Shown piece after piece: positions 1 through 11,520 of a DNA stretch of 64,000 nt. A program made the position numbers and the translations under genes. Source of the DNA: Schizophyllum amplum (lineage: Eukaryota; Basidiomycota; Agaricomycetes; Agaricales; Schizophyllaceae); NCBI GenBank assembly GCA_007026445.1, contig VDMD01000086.1, forward strand, positions 1 through 64,000, written 5' to 3'. How positions within the stretch are numbered: the first letter of the stretch is position 1; the number at the start of each line of letters is the position of its first letter. The notes under the pieces are model-generated. The model was not told where the DNA came from. It did not search any database and worked only from the letters and a program-made list of their open reading frames with translations.

Positions 1-2290
1 GGAATCTTCATCGTGCATTTCCGCCGCCAACTCTTCATCTCCCGAACCGAATACGTTGACGTCGCTGATAGATCGGAAGCACGAGATCGTGCGGCGAATG
101 CTGCGCTCGTCTCTCATGTTTCTGCAAAGTTCAACATTGAACTTCAGATATTTCACTCACTCGTGTTGCCGTCCGTCCAGTACGAGGTAGGAAACGACAC
201 TGCTCTCGCTGCATAAGCAATGATGCCGCTACTTCTGTAGACAGCCCGCGAAAGCGCGAGCTGCAAGCTGCACGCTGGCGATATGTGCGCGCCACCCGAG
301 GTCAACAAGGCCTACCAAATTCAGCCGTATGACGTCCTCTCCACGTAGATCAGGGCCCGGCGGCACGGTAACCTAGATAGTCTTGCTGTGAGTGGCCGAT
401 CAGGACGGTCGTCGGACATGAAGCGCTGTTCGGGTGACCTTGAGAAGGGCGCGCGCCACTCGAGGACTGGCTCGTCGATTTCAAGGCAGGCAGAGCTCGT
501 TCCAGCTGCGGAGCCACACAGACAGGCGGGGTTCCATTGGTTTGTCACGAATCTGTACAAAAAGCGCACCCAGGAATTGACGCAGACGTTGTCCGCAGGC
601 GATGATGACGGTCGGGAACAACATGTTTAATGATCGTCGCAATCGGTCCGACGCGCCGATGTTCAACTTGTCCCCATCATCCATGTCCATCCCACTCATC
701 GCGCGCCTCCGCCGCCTCGGACAAAAGGATTTTCGGTTTGACTTATCCTTCGATGACTATCCGTGAAGCTAGAACGCCGCCACCGTTCTGGATCCTCTGG
801 AACTTTCAGAACATTCACGCCGCACGCCAAACGCGCATCTCTACCGTCCGGAACGCGACCGCGCCCTCACCAAGTACCGCGATGGGTCGCGCGGAGACTC
901 GTACGGCATCATCTCGCTTCAGAATTGAGGTACGCTTCGCCGATGAGCGAGATCAACGTTCTGTCTTATCGTTCCAGAAGGTCGAGGTTGTTTGTATGCT
1001 CATCTCGACGTCTTCACCGTCGAAAGTTGACATCCCCTCAAAAAATATTTGTCACCCTTTGTGGACCTGGCACGCGCTTCTGAACGAGTATGGCTATGCT
1101 ATACGCCCCTCCGCAGCTTGCAGCAAGTGCTATGACACGAAGAGGGCCCACTTTATTATGTGGCGTCGTTTTCGTCCCGCCCGTAACGCGCTCGCGTTCT
1201 CTTCTACGCCGGTAAAACATATCATAACATGGTCAGTGAGCTCGCAAGACACTCCCTATGAAGCGCGAAGCGCCCCCGACATCTGTGAGGCTCGCAATGC
1301 ACCACCCCCTCCTCCTTGTTCCCTACCTCACCACTGTCCCACTCTTCCGACTGCCGTCATCCCTGAAACGCTAATGACTCATTCAGGATGTTCAAACCCG
1401 CGCCCGATCTTGTGCCGGCCGTCGACGGCCGCACACACTCGCCATCGCGCATACACCCTGCCACCCGCCCAATCTTCCGCCTTTCTGTCGTCCATTTCCG
1501 CGCTCGCCGCCCACTCGGGTAGTCTCGCGCTAGCTTACTCGGATCCCCTTAACACCGACGGGAACCGAGGGTCTCTGCGCTGCCCTCGCATTCTCGCGAT
1601 GTTCGTTTTCATTTCCCTGCGTATTCACAGCGACTTACAGAGCGCAGCAAAGGCCAATTCTACCTGGAAAAGGCGGAGATACGTGTCACCGGGGTTGCCG
1701 AGCATGCTCGTATCTGAGCAGAGCGCGAGCGCGGCGGGGAACGACGCGCGCTCGTTGACGCTGCGTTGTTCAACAACAAGGATATCCCGATGGGGCAAAG
1801 ACCTTACGTGGTCGTCTTCAACGTTCATCTCGATTTCCGTATGGCGCTTTCGCGGGGTTCTCGGCCGCGGAGCGCGTCAATCAAGGACCGGGGTGCGTAC
1901 TCATACTGCGTTACGAAAGGTTCCTGGGCACTCAGCTCAAGCAGGACGGCGCCAAAGGACTTGCGACGGCGAGGTTCAACGCCAGGTATCGCCAGCCCCT
2001 CCCGCATACGCATGGAATGCTACCTCGCATCCATTGGACGGCGCGTCGACGGTGGCGGACACGCATCGACGACGGCGCGCGACGCAGGAGAACGGCTGCA
2101 TGCTCGATGTTCGAAAACCAACCCCCTGAACGCAGGCGCGCCACCGAATCTTCCGCACTCTCGTAAGTCGATTCTGGCCCCCGAGTCTTCGGGGGATTGT
2201 TCGGTAGCCTGATGACGTTGTTTCTGTACGCGTCTGACGTTGTTTCAAGGAGGTTGGAAAGGTTAACGATGGCTGTCGGTGTATAAGAGT
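1..2290. other. decayed or non-coding region, no clear gene
   Basis: An open frame runs from 630 to 2129 on the + strand. Its translation has no recognisable domain and coherent-looking stretches switch frame, for example a segment in another frame around 1625-1700 followed by one in a third frame around 1766-1850. That is what a decayed gene or old transposon looks like. I could not name the parent family. No splice-consistent gene model emerged on either strand. Confidence 0.4.
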
Positions 2291-3900
2291 CGGGGGATGT
2301 GGGGTGGTGGGGGCAGCGACTTCGCTTCCCCTCCCCCTCCCCCCCTCCCCCCTCCCGTCCTCGCCCTCTCCGCCTCAACCTCGCCGTCTTCCCCCCCGCC
2401 CTCGACTGGACCTCGCCATCTTCGCCTCCACCTCGCCGTCTTCGACGCCGCCCTCGACTCGTCCTTGCCGTCCTCGACTCGACCTCGCCGTCCTCGCCCC
2501 GACCTCACCGCCGCCTCCCGGCTCCTCTCCCCCCTCCCCCCCTTGATGCCGCCCCGCGGTCGCTCTAGACGATGTCAGTCGGTACCAGTGAGTCTGACTA
2601 CCGTTCGCTCTGAGCTTGACTAACTTGTATTTCGCAGACATTGCCTGTGTAGGTTGCGTGCGAGGAGAGCGCCGTCGACCAGGAGAGCGCCGTCAACGAG
2701 GAGAGTGCCGTCGACCAGAAGAGCGCCGTCAATGAGGAGATCTATGCCGTCGCGAAGGTCAAAGTTGGCGGCCATCCGGGCGCGATATGGTGTGCATCCC
2801 GCTTTTGCCTTGTTTTTGTTCTTTTCTGATCGTTGATTACAGGACTGCGTCGCCTTTGACTTCGCGCCGCCGTCGCCATCGCCTTCGCTATCGACGGCGG
2901 GCTTCACCCTCGACGGCGGGCTTCGCCCCCAACGCCACAACTCGCGCCCTCAACATCGCGCCGCACCTTCAACATCGCGCCTCGCGCCCTCGACACCGCG
3001 CCTCGCGCTCCCAACATTGTGCCCCGCGCCCTCAACACCGCGCCTCACCCTCAACACCGCCCCTCGCCCTTGGCGCCGCGCCCTCACCCTCGACGACGCC
3101 CTCATCCTCAACACCGCCCCTCATCCTCAGCACCGCACATCAACTTTGCAAACACCCAGCTCGCCCCGTGAGTCGTTTGCACTGTACTCTTATTGGTCTT
3201 CCTGTGTTGATGTTTATTCTTCTGTTGACAGGCCGCCCCCGCCGCCGCTCTCGACGCCTCGACGTCGCTTCGACGTCGCTTCGACGCTCTCGACGCCGCT
3301 CTCGACGCGGCTTTTCAGACGCCCTCGACGCTGCTCCTTGACGCTCCCGACGCCGCTTCAACGCTCTCGACTCGACGCCTTCGTCTACGGACCTCCTGTT
3401 TCGTCGTGGTCGAGCTAGGGAGGAAGTGGAGGACGGCCGCGACGGGAGCAGGAGGAGGAGGACGTGGAGCAGGAGGAGGAGGACGTGGAGCAGGAGGACA
3501 ACGGGGGGATGCTCGTGCGCGTGTGCGCGGGGCTTGTGCGTCTTGGGGGGTACGTGTTCCTGCGCCGTCCGCCGAGTTTCGCCTCCGACGGGATCGTTGG
3601 CAGTGAGGGGACCTTCGTGGCAGTGGGGGACCGTGCGTCTCGATCGCGGGTGTCCATCGCCCGCGTTGGGAGCGTCCCTCCCCGGCCGTCGCGCCAAGCG
3701 CCCCCCTCGGCCGCCGCCCTAGATGTCCCTCAGACCGACGCGCTTCTCGACCGTCGGGGGAAGCGCCTCCCTCTCAGGTAAGCCGTGTGCCCTGCGCCGC
3801 CCGCGCCTGTCGTTGTTTTGCTGACCCCTTCCCCAGGCAACATCGGTCGGTGTGTCTATCTCTGGCCCTTTGTGTGTTATATTTCGTTTCGGGTCTTGCA
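2290..3900 (+). repeat. C-rich low-complexity tract with tandem repeats and intron-like signals
   Basis: The + strand is dominated by pyrimidine-rich repeats built on CTCGACGCC/CCTCGCC motifs (2330-2540, 2870-3130, 3230-3400). There is an 18-bp tandem repeat at about 2665-2740 (unit AGGAGAGCGCCGTCGACC) and a GGAGGAGGAGGACGTGGAGCA duplication near 3455-3500. Four segments look like ordinary introns of this genome: about 2590-2638, 2789-2842, 3168-3231 and 3777-3836. Each has a GTGAGT/GTAAG/GTGTG start, a TGAC/TGAT/TAAC-type branch motif and a CAG end. The 18-bp repeat reads as ESAVDQ/ESAVNE units in one frame that could continue across the second intron. This may be a rapidly evolving spliced gene or simply a repeat tract. 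Confidence 0.5.
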
Positions 3901-3914
3901 TTTTATTTGTTTCG

Positions 3915-4380
3915 TATGTGGTTTATGGAGGGGGACTCTGATTTATAGAGGGGGCTTTCCGTAGGGGCACTCTGGTTCATGGAGGGGGGCTTCAGTTAGC
4001 GAAGGGGGGCTTGGTTTATGGAGGGGGACTTGCTTGATGGAGGGGGACTCGCTTTACGGAGGGGGGCTTTACTTCACGGAGGGGGACTTCACTTTCCGAA
4101 GGGGGACTTCACTTTCCGAAGGGGGCTTTGATGTACGGCGGGAGGGGCATTAGTTGACAAAGGGGGGGCTTTAGTTGATGGAGGGCGTATAGATTATGGA
4201 AGGGGGCGACTTTAGTTTATGAAGGGCGGCGGCAGGAGGGGGTGCGGGAGCGGGAGGGGATGTGTTTGCGAAGGCGGGGGGGATTTTGAAAGCGGGGGAT
4301 TTACGACGGCGAGGCGGAGAGGGTACTTGCGAAGGCGGGGAGGGTGTATCTATGCAGGCAGGGGAGTGGACAGGTAGGGT
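3915..4380 (+). repeat. degenerate G-run repeat array
   Basis: More than a dozen imperfect copies of a roughly 24-26 bp unit of the type TTTATGGAGGGGGACTTG follow one another. Each carries a run of 4-7 G, and runs recur about every 20-25 bases on the same strand. After 4240 the array decays into shorter G-rich sequence. No ORF of interest runs through it. Such spacing of G-runs is compatible with G-quadruplex formation. Confidence 0.75.
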
Positions 4381-4399
4381 AGGTCACGATAAGTACTTG

Positions 4400-4937
4400 A
4401 TGATGCAATGGAAATAGTTTTATACGTGTTTACGAGCGGGAGAAAGAGACGGGACGGGGACTTTGCCGCACGACGCTATGGACAGGAAACTCTTACTTAC
4501 TTACTGTACTGTTTCGCCATTTCCTCCCTTTGCACTGGCAAGGGAGGTGTACGTGTCGACTTTCGAGGCGGGGCGGCGGATGTGCGAGTAGGCACACTTG
4601 CATTCGTATGTCGCCATCGCGACGTAGGCAGCTCTGACGTCGAGTGAAGCCTGGAGTCTGAGTCTTCGGGGGCGAGATGGAGGGGGCGTTGAGGTGAAGG
4701 GGAGAGGAGAAGGCGCGGCAGGAGAGGACTTTGCTGCTATCATCAATGTAATTGTATTGCGACCTACTTGGTACAACACGCGGAGGAAAGCGGCGAGACG
4801 TGGCGGGATGACGACGTCGAGTGAAGCCTGGACAGTCAAGCGGCTGAAGTTCAAGAAGATCTCGGGCAGCTCCGGACCGATGCGCCGGCTGACATTGACG
4901 CGCATTCCCTCTTGCCTTGTTCTTGCCAGACGCGACG
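4400..4937 (+). other. upstream region of the Lon gene
   Basis: This intergenic stretch presumably holds the Lon promoter. It contains a short direct duplication, CGTCGAGTGAAGCCTGGA, at about 4636-4653 and 4813-4830. I see no TATA box or other element that can be assigned with confidence. Confidence 0.4.
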
Positions 4938-7900
4938 ATGAGCAGCGGGCGGCGAGCAGTCGCCTCACTGGCGCGGCGACGCCTACAACATACAACGTCT
5001 CCTCGGACTGTGCCCCTCGTCCCGCTGACAACACCGCGGACAACAATATTCACTCGCGCGCTCTCAGCGTCGGCGGTCGTGCGCCAGCCGCGCGTACCGC
5101 CGTCGTCCGGCTCGGGCTCTGCGCCTCCTCCTTCTACCCCTGCACGACCATCAGTGCCGGCAGAGTACCCCAACGTCCTCGCGCTTCCCATTGCGCGGCG
5201 ACCGTTGTTTCCAGGATTTTACAAGGTGCGTGTATGCTTATTCAGCCTGGCGCGCGTTTGCTGACAGACAGCGCAGGCAGTCGTCATCCGCAACCCCGGC
5301 GTCGTCGCCGCCATCAAGGACATGATGGCGCGCGGGCAGCCGTACCTCGGCGCGTTCCTCCTCAAGGACTCTGCGGCGGACGCGGACGTGATCGAGAACC
5401 TCGACCAGGTGCACGACGTCGGTGTGTTTGCGCAAATTACCAGCGTGTTTGCGCCCGCGCAGGGCAAGGAGGGCGAGGAAGAAGGCCTCACCGCCGTCCT
5501 CTACCCGCACAGGAGAATTCGGATAACCAGTCTGGTGAAGGGTGTCGCCCAGGTCGAGGACGCGCCCGAGCGACTTGAGACGGAAGTACCCACGGTCGAA
5601 TTGGTAACGGACAGCGAGAAGGCGCCGGCAGCAGAAGAGCAGGCGGACGTCGCTCCCTCGGACGAAGGCGCTGTTGCGTCTCAGGATGCCTCTGACGCTA
5701 CCACGGACGCCATCCCAACACCACCAGCTAGCGAAGCGGGTGACGGTGAGTGCTACAATTGCGCATCTCGAATATTGCTGACTTCGTGTTGCAGACGTGT
5801 TCCCCGCCCCCGCCTCTGCACACACCGCCTTCCTGCACGCGCACGCAGTCTCTGTCGTTGCGGTCGAGAACGTAACGACAGCTCCGTACGACAAGGTGAC
5901 TCCCCACCTTGATTATTCATCCCCTCCCACTGAACGCTCATCATCAGGACGCCCCCGCTCTTCGCGCCCTTATGGCGGAGATTGTCAGCGTCTTCAAGGA
6001 CATCGCGCAGCTCAATGCGCTGTTCCGGGACCAGGTCGCGAACTGGAGCGTCAATCAGGTCGCCGCCAACGTATTCGACGAACCGGACAAGCTCGCCGAC
6101 TTCGCCGCTGCCGTCAGCGCGGGCGAGGTTTCTGAGCTGCAGGCCGTACTTGAGGCGCAGGACGTACAGGCCCGCCTGCAACAGGCGCTGCTGGTGCTCA
6201 AGAAGGAGTTGATCAATGCGGAGCTGCAGGTACGTTACCACGCATCAGCCGCGAAAAATTGCTGACATATTCGCTTTTAGTCCAAGCTGGCTCGCGATGT
6301 CGACTCCAAGATCGCAAAGCGCCAGCGGGAGTACTACTTGATGGAGCAGGTTTGTGTTGCGCGGTGTGACGATGACTTTATGCTGACTACAAGGTTTTGT
6401 TTGTTAGCTCAAAGGCATCAAGAAGGAGCTCGGCATGGAATCGGACGGCAAGGACAAGCTGATCGAAAAGTTCAAGGAGCGCGCCGCCAAATTGAAGATG
6501 CCAGAAGGGGTGAGTAGTTGCTAGTTATCCCCAGGTTGCTGTCGCTGACTACAACTCACAGGTGCGGAAAGTCTTCGACGAGGAACTTTCCAAGCTCGCA
6601 TCTCTCGAACCGGCGGCCAGCGAGGCGAACGTTACGCGGAACTACCTGGAGTGGTTGACTCAGATTCCCTGGGGCCAGCATTCGCGCGAGAACTACAGCA
6701 TCGCGCATGCGACGAAGGTGCTCGACGAGGACCACTACGGGCTGCAGGACGTCAAGGACCGTATCTTGGAGTTCATCGCGGTGGGCAAGCTGAGGGGTAC
6801 GGTTGGAGGTGAGTTCAGTGTCTTTTTTCTCAGCCTTTCGTGTTCTCGTTTGTATGACACCTGCTGACGACGCACCCCTTTACAGCTGCCGCCGGCACCA
6901 CGAAGACTGGCACGGGCAAGATTATCTGCCTCGTCGGCCCGCCCGGTGTGGGGAAGACGTCGATTGGGAAGAGCATCGCCAGGGCGCTCGACAGGCAGTT
7001 CTTCAGGTTCTCGGTCGGTGGTCTTACGGATGTGGCGGAGATCAAGGGGCACAGGCGCACGTATGTGGGCGCTTTGCCGGGCAAGATCATTCAGGTGAGT
7101 TGGTGTGGCCGTTTGTTGTCGGAGCGCCGAACCGCTGCGTCGAGATTTCGAGTTGCTTTGACATAGTCTCGTTATGCTTGAGGATTGCTGACCCCTATCC
7201 TAGGCCCTTCGCCGCGTCGGCACGGAGAACCCGCTGGTGCTCATCGACGAGGTAGACAAGGTCGGCCGCGGTATCAATGGTGACCCTAGCAGCGCGCTGT
7301 TGGAGATGCTGGACCCGGAGCAGAACAGCGGCTTTATGGATCATTAGTGAGTTTCGGATGATTTATCACTGACAGTGTCACATCCTCAACTTGGCGGAAG
7401 ATGTTGACCCTTACTCCCAGCATGGATGTTCCTGTCGACCTGTCGCGTGTGCTCTTCGTTTGCACTGCGAACACCCTCGATACCATCCCGGCGCCCTTGT
7501 TGGATCGCATGGAAGTTATGGAGGTATGTTAGCGGCTTCTTGTTATGTGTGTGGGCTGACAATGTGTTGCATAGGTCTCCGGCTATGTTCTTGAGGAGAA
7601 GATGGTTATTGCCTCGCGCTACCTCGCCCCGCAGGCGAAGGAAGGAGCGGGCCTTGCCGGCGCGGACGTGGAGCTTGACGAGAGCGCCGTCGACAGACTG
7701 ATCAAGTACTATTGCCGTGAGAGCGGTGTGCGCAACTTGAAGAAGCATGTCGAGAAGGTGTGTCCCAGCAGGTATTTTTTGAGCGTCTTCACGATGCTAA
7801 TGTACAACTGCAGATCTTCCGTAAGGCTGCCCTCAAGATTGTTCAGGACCTAGGCGAGGAAGGCCTGCCGGAGCCAGGCGCTAAGAAGACACTCACTGTG

Positions 7901-9373
7901 GACGCACGCGTCTTGTCGGCCGCGGATGAGCGGCTCATGGAAGCTGTTCAGGACAACGAGCCTGCCAGCGCCTCGGACGCCATGCAGGCCAACGAGGACG
8001 AGGCGGCGCTGAAGGCACGCATTTCGGGTGCTCAGACGACCGATGCTCCCTCTGGCAGCCCCGTACAGGTTGAGGACGAGGCCGCCCGGGCTGCGCATGT
8101 CGCCGGAGCCGCCGCGGACCCGTCCGCGCCGCAAAGCACCGTCGACCCCGCCGCGCAGGCGACGACGGATGTGGCGGAGGCGGCCAGGGAGGCAGCCAAG
8201 ACCGCGGACGAGGCGACCGACATGAGCGAGGCGGCAGATCAGGATGGCAAGGTCCAGTCGACGGAGCCACCTTCCAACGCACCTGGTGCTGCGGCTGAGG
8301 ACGCGGAAATGGACGTGACGACCGTTGAAAGGGCCCCGATGAAGATCCCGGACACCGTGCATGTGCGGATTACGCCGGATAACTTGAAGGTGGGTGGCTT
8401 GAAATTTTGCGGAAGTGTCGCTGCATGTTGACGCGCGCTCTAGGACTACGTCGGCCCTGCTGTCTACCAGAAGGACCGGATGTACTCGCGTCCACCACCG
8501 CCTGGTGTAAGCACCGGTCTCGGCTACTTGGGCAATGGTTCGGGTGCGGTTATGCCGATTGAGGCGATTGTGAGCATATCATGCCAATGCGATGTCGGCG
8601 AGTCTTAACGACTATTCGCAGAGCATGCCTGGCAAGGGTGGTCTTCAGCTGACCGGCAAGCTCGGCGAGGTCATTCGGGAGAGCGCGCAGATTGGCCTTA
8701 GCTGGGTAAAGGCGCATGCATACGAGCTCGGGCTTACGGACGCGCGCGGGTTCACCGCGAGCGCGTTCGAGGAGGTCAGTGGCTTCCTAAGACGCATGTT
8801 CGGGTTCGTGCTAACCAAGTACTTTCAGGCTGAGGATGAGGCTGCAACCACGGAGCCCCGCCGCGGCGAGCCTTTCCTGACCGACCGGGACATGCACTTG
8901 CACATGCCGGAAGGTAGCATCGGCAAGGAGGGTCCGAGCGCAGGGACGGCGATCCTGACGGCGCTGGTGAGCTTGTTGTCGCGGACGAGGGTGAACCCGG
9001 ATATCGGTGAGTCCCGTCGTGATGCTATTGTGAGGTATACAGCTGATGCATCATCCCAGCCATGACCGGCGAGATCTCCCTTGTAGGCCAGGTGCTCCCT
9101 GTTGGCGGCTTGAAGGAGAAGATCTTGGCGGCGCATCGGGCGGGTATCAAGACCATCATCGCACCAGCAGCGAACCGTTCAGGTCAGTCTCGATGTCTAA
9201 AATACTGCATCGCTCTGTTACTAACACTTTTCTTAGACATCGAGGACAAGGTGCCCGAGAGCGTCAAGACCGGCATCCGGTTCGTGTACGTCGAGGACGT
9301 GCGCGAGGTGCTCGAGGAGGTCTTCCGCGGCGAGAAGATCGTCGACGTCTGGAGGGAGCGGATGCCGTGGTAA
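4938..9373 (+). CDS. PIM1: mitochondrial Lon protease (ATP-dependent serine protease), 17 exons
   Basis: This is the matrix AAA+ protease that degrades misfolded and oxidised proteins. Seventeen exons join in frame to about 1162 residues, close to yeast Pim1 in size. The start at 4938 opens an Arg-rich, Ser/Ala-rich presequence ([15 protein letters not shown]) suited to mitochondrial import. Next come the Lon N-terminal substrate domain (exons 2-6) and a coiled region. The AAA+ module has Walker A GPPGVGKT (about 537-544) and Walker B LVLIDE (about 600-605). The C-terminal protease domain has Ser in GPSAG (about 1054) and Lys in GGLKEK (about 1097). Their 43-residue spacing equals that of the E. 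coli Ser-Lys dyad. Exon 12 (7814-8389) carries an acidic, Ala/Asp-rich insert of roughly 150 residues between the ATPase and protease modules. Intron 14 (8775-8828) is a multiple of three without a stop, so retention would keep the frame. No lesion was found. Function is secure; exact splice sites are inferred. Confidence 0.95.
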
Positions 9374-9813
9374 TGGTGGACGAGCACGTACCACATGTCA
9401 GGTGCATGTTCCACATGTCAAGAAGCAGGCATATATGGGGTCGGGGCTTTGGCGCAAGGCCAGCGATCCGCACGCGTAGAGTATTTACAGCTAAGTAGGG
9501 CTTTCCACGTATACTCATTGTATCATACGCTCAGCAAGTCTCAATATCGCAACTCTCATTCTTATTTGCGTTACATGCAATGCCTCATGCAGCATAGCCT
9601 CTCCTATCGTGACGCTCAACGCGCGCCATGTCCGGCACACGCAAGGCGCATCTCGAGCGCATCTGGATTTGGCAGCTCCTCATCTTGTCAACGACGAGTG
9701 TTGCTCCCTGCGCCACTCCCAGGGTGCCAGACAAATGAGCTCGATGTAGCGACGATTTTCATAGATTGTCTTGACCCACCCCCTTGTAATGCGCTACAGT
9801 ATAAGAGTTTATC
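9374..9813. other. intergenic, 3' of Lon
   Basis: Downstream flank of the Lon gene, probably holding its 3' UTR. No ORF or domain was recognised. A CCACATGTCA motif occurs twice at about 9391-9420. Confidence 0.5.
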
Positions 9814-9904
9814 GGCGCGATAGCTCAGTTCAGAGAGCAGCAGACTGAAGTTAGAATCGCCCCGTGTTCATTCTGAAGGTCCCGTTCAATCCGCGGTCAT
9901 GCTA
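9814..9904 (+). tRNA. tRNA-Phe(GAA)-like gene with short intron, possibly degenerate
   Basis: The sequence folds as a tRNA. The D arm is GCTC/GAGC with an A-box-like TAGCTCAGTTCAGAG. The anticodon arm CAGACTGAAG...TTCTG gives the loop CTGAAGT with anticodon GAA. About 20 extra bases (9851-9870) lie immediately 3' of position 37, where nuclear tRNA introns sit. The T loop is TTCAATC, with a good B box GTTCAATCC. A T5 run at 9931-9935 could end Pol III transcription. Against full function, the acceptor stem (GGCGCGA with TCATGCT) holds one C-A mismatch and two wobbles, and the T stem holds a C-C mismatch. It may be a pseudogene. Confidence 0.5.
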
Positions 9905-9935
9905 TCTCATCGTATTACATACTTATATTCTTTTT

Positions 9936-10180
9936 GTCGCATTGCACCACATGTGGGACGTTTTATCGCCTACGTCCTATGAGATGCGCAGCCGTAATTG
10001 TCGCGTGTGTAACAACCGATTGTAGCGAGCACCGGGAGCTAGTGGACAATGCTACTGCAGCTTGGAGGTGTATCAAGGAGACTGCTCGAAGTGGTGAGCG
10101 CTGTACATCAGGTGTTAGCGACTTGCAGACGCCGCGGCAAGGCTGTATAAAAGACAGAACATGAGTCCACGGCGCAAGAC
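9936..10180. other. intergenic between tRNA-like gene and kinase pseudogene
   Basis: Nothing recognised. The 3' end of the kinase-like gene on the minus strand may extend into this stretch. Confidence 0.4.
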
Positions 10181-11079
10181 ATAAAATCATGGAGCGATAC
10201 CGACCGACCGGTTGCGCGCCAAACTGAACAAGATAGTACGAGGCGGCGACTATTGCCGACACGTCCTCGGGCTCGTTGTAGGTGACCCTCTGAGCCACCT
10301 TCCTGCAAAAGCGATTTTCTGACAGACGCATGGCGACAGCGAAGAACGAAGACGGTAAAAGGCAGGTGGCCCCAAAGTCGAGAGCGAACAGTTGGCCATC
10401 TATCGACCTTCTTCTAAAGTTCCCTGGATCAATGTCGCAGGGGCACAGGAAGATACCGTTCTCGGCTTCCGACACGATGTCGACACGACGCGAGTCCCCC
10501 TTGTGCTTAAGGATCTGCAATATCTCGCTACCGTCAATTATCCGAGACGGCTGAAGACGCCTATGAACACTCACATTGTTGATATGGTCCTGCAAGTCCG
10601 TAACCGACGTGTAGCAAGCGGGCGCAACCCAATCAAGGAAGAAGAAGGAATGGACAAGGGTGCCTCCAATATGTCCAGGTGCCAAATCTGGTCCGCGTAT
10701 GTCGATAAGTCTTTGGACGGCCTTGGCCACGTCGTCGACATCGCCTGGGCCGCAATCGCTGCCATCGACGTACTCCATGACGATGCAGCCCACCGTGAAA
10801 GCAGGGTGCTCCCACTGGAAGGCGTCAAAGACACGAGGGGCCTTTACTAACGCAAATCCGGGGTGCGAGCGAGTTCCTTGGACGCGAAGTCCTGCGTCCG
10901 GGCCTCGTTGACGGTAACGTAGGGGCCGTACTTAACCCATGCAATGATGGCTTCACCATTAGCATCGCGGAGGGGAACCCGGTACCACCACAGAACCCAG
11001 CCTCCTTGCACTTGGCTATGATGGCGTCTCGATCCGGCAGAATTGAGTTCGGTAGAAAATCGTAGTCGGTGGTAGTCAT
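9963..11079 (-). pseudogene. APH/fungal kinase-like phosphotransferase, frameshifted
   Basis: The minus strand encodes a protein of the fungal aminoglycoside-phosphotransferase/choline-kinase-like superfamily. Visible blocks are MTTTDYDFLP at the start, WVKYGPYVTVNEARTQDF, VFDAF...TVGCIVMEYVDG (lobe hinge), a catalytic-loop-like CPCDIDPGNF, and FALDFGATCLLP (metal-binding DFG equivalent). An intron with GTGAGT and TTGCAG fits at about 10509-10568. Two frame changes break the frame: one near 10985-11005 before WYRVPL, the other at a G4 run on the + strand (10860-10863). One extra C on the coding strand would restore the second. The natural C-terminus is unclear beyond about 10200. Either a young pseudogene or a gene with consensus errors. 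Substrates of this family in fungi are mostly unknown. Confidence 0.65.
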
Positions 11080-11141
11080 AGTGGTTGACTATATCAGGGA
11101 CATTAAATCGGTCACGATGCATAAGGAGGAGGAGCCACATA

Positions 11142-11520
11142 CGAACACAAGCAACGAGAATTGACTACTTATAAGAGGTCAGAGATCATGGTGGTGGCAG
11201 TAAAGGGGCGCGCGAGCCGCAGCTCGGACCGAGCCGACAATCGCCTTGAGGCTTCACGTGGTGTAACGTGATCAGTAGTTGGATTCAACTTTGTTGCTGC
11301 CAGTGGCAGTGCTCATCACCGTGACCCAACTTGACGGCGGCGGGTTATACACGTCAAGTTTCAACCATTACACGATACATACATAAATAATACCACGATA
11401 TACATACGTGACACAACCCAAACACGGATGGTGTCAGAACGGGGCTCAAGACCGGGACGCAGGTTATGCAACGACATGCGTTGCAGGTCCATCCCCCTGA
11501 AATGCTTCAAAGTCAGAAAT
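11142..11520. other. intergenic between two minus-strand genes
   Basis: Contains an AT-rich patch around 11365-11410. No ORF, repeat or RNA was recognised. Confidence 0.5.

Noticed and set aside
630..2129. 499-codon open frame on the + strand
   Set aside because: Composition is typical of a chance frame in GC-rich DNA, no domain is visible, and more protein-like fragments appear in other frames of the same stretch.
3915..4380. Possible telomere-like or CRISPR-like repeat array
   Set aside because: Units are degenerate, lack unique spacers of constant size, and do not resemble the TTAGGG telomere repeat; the genome is eukaryotic.
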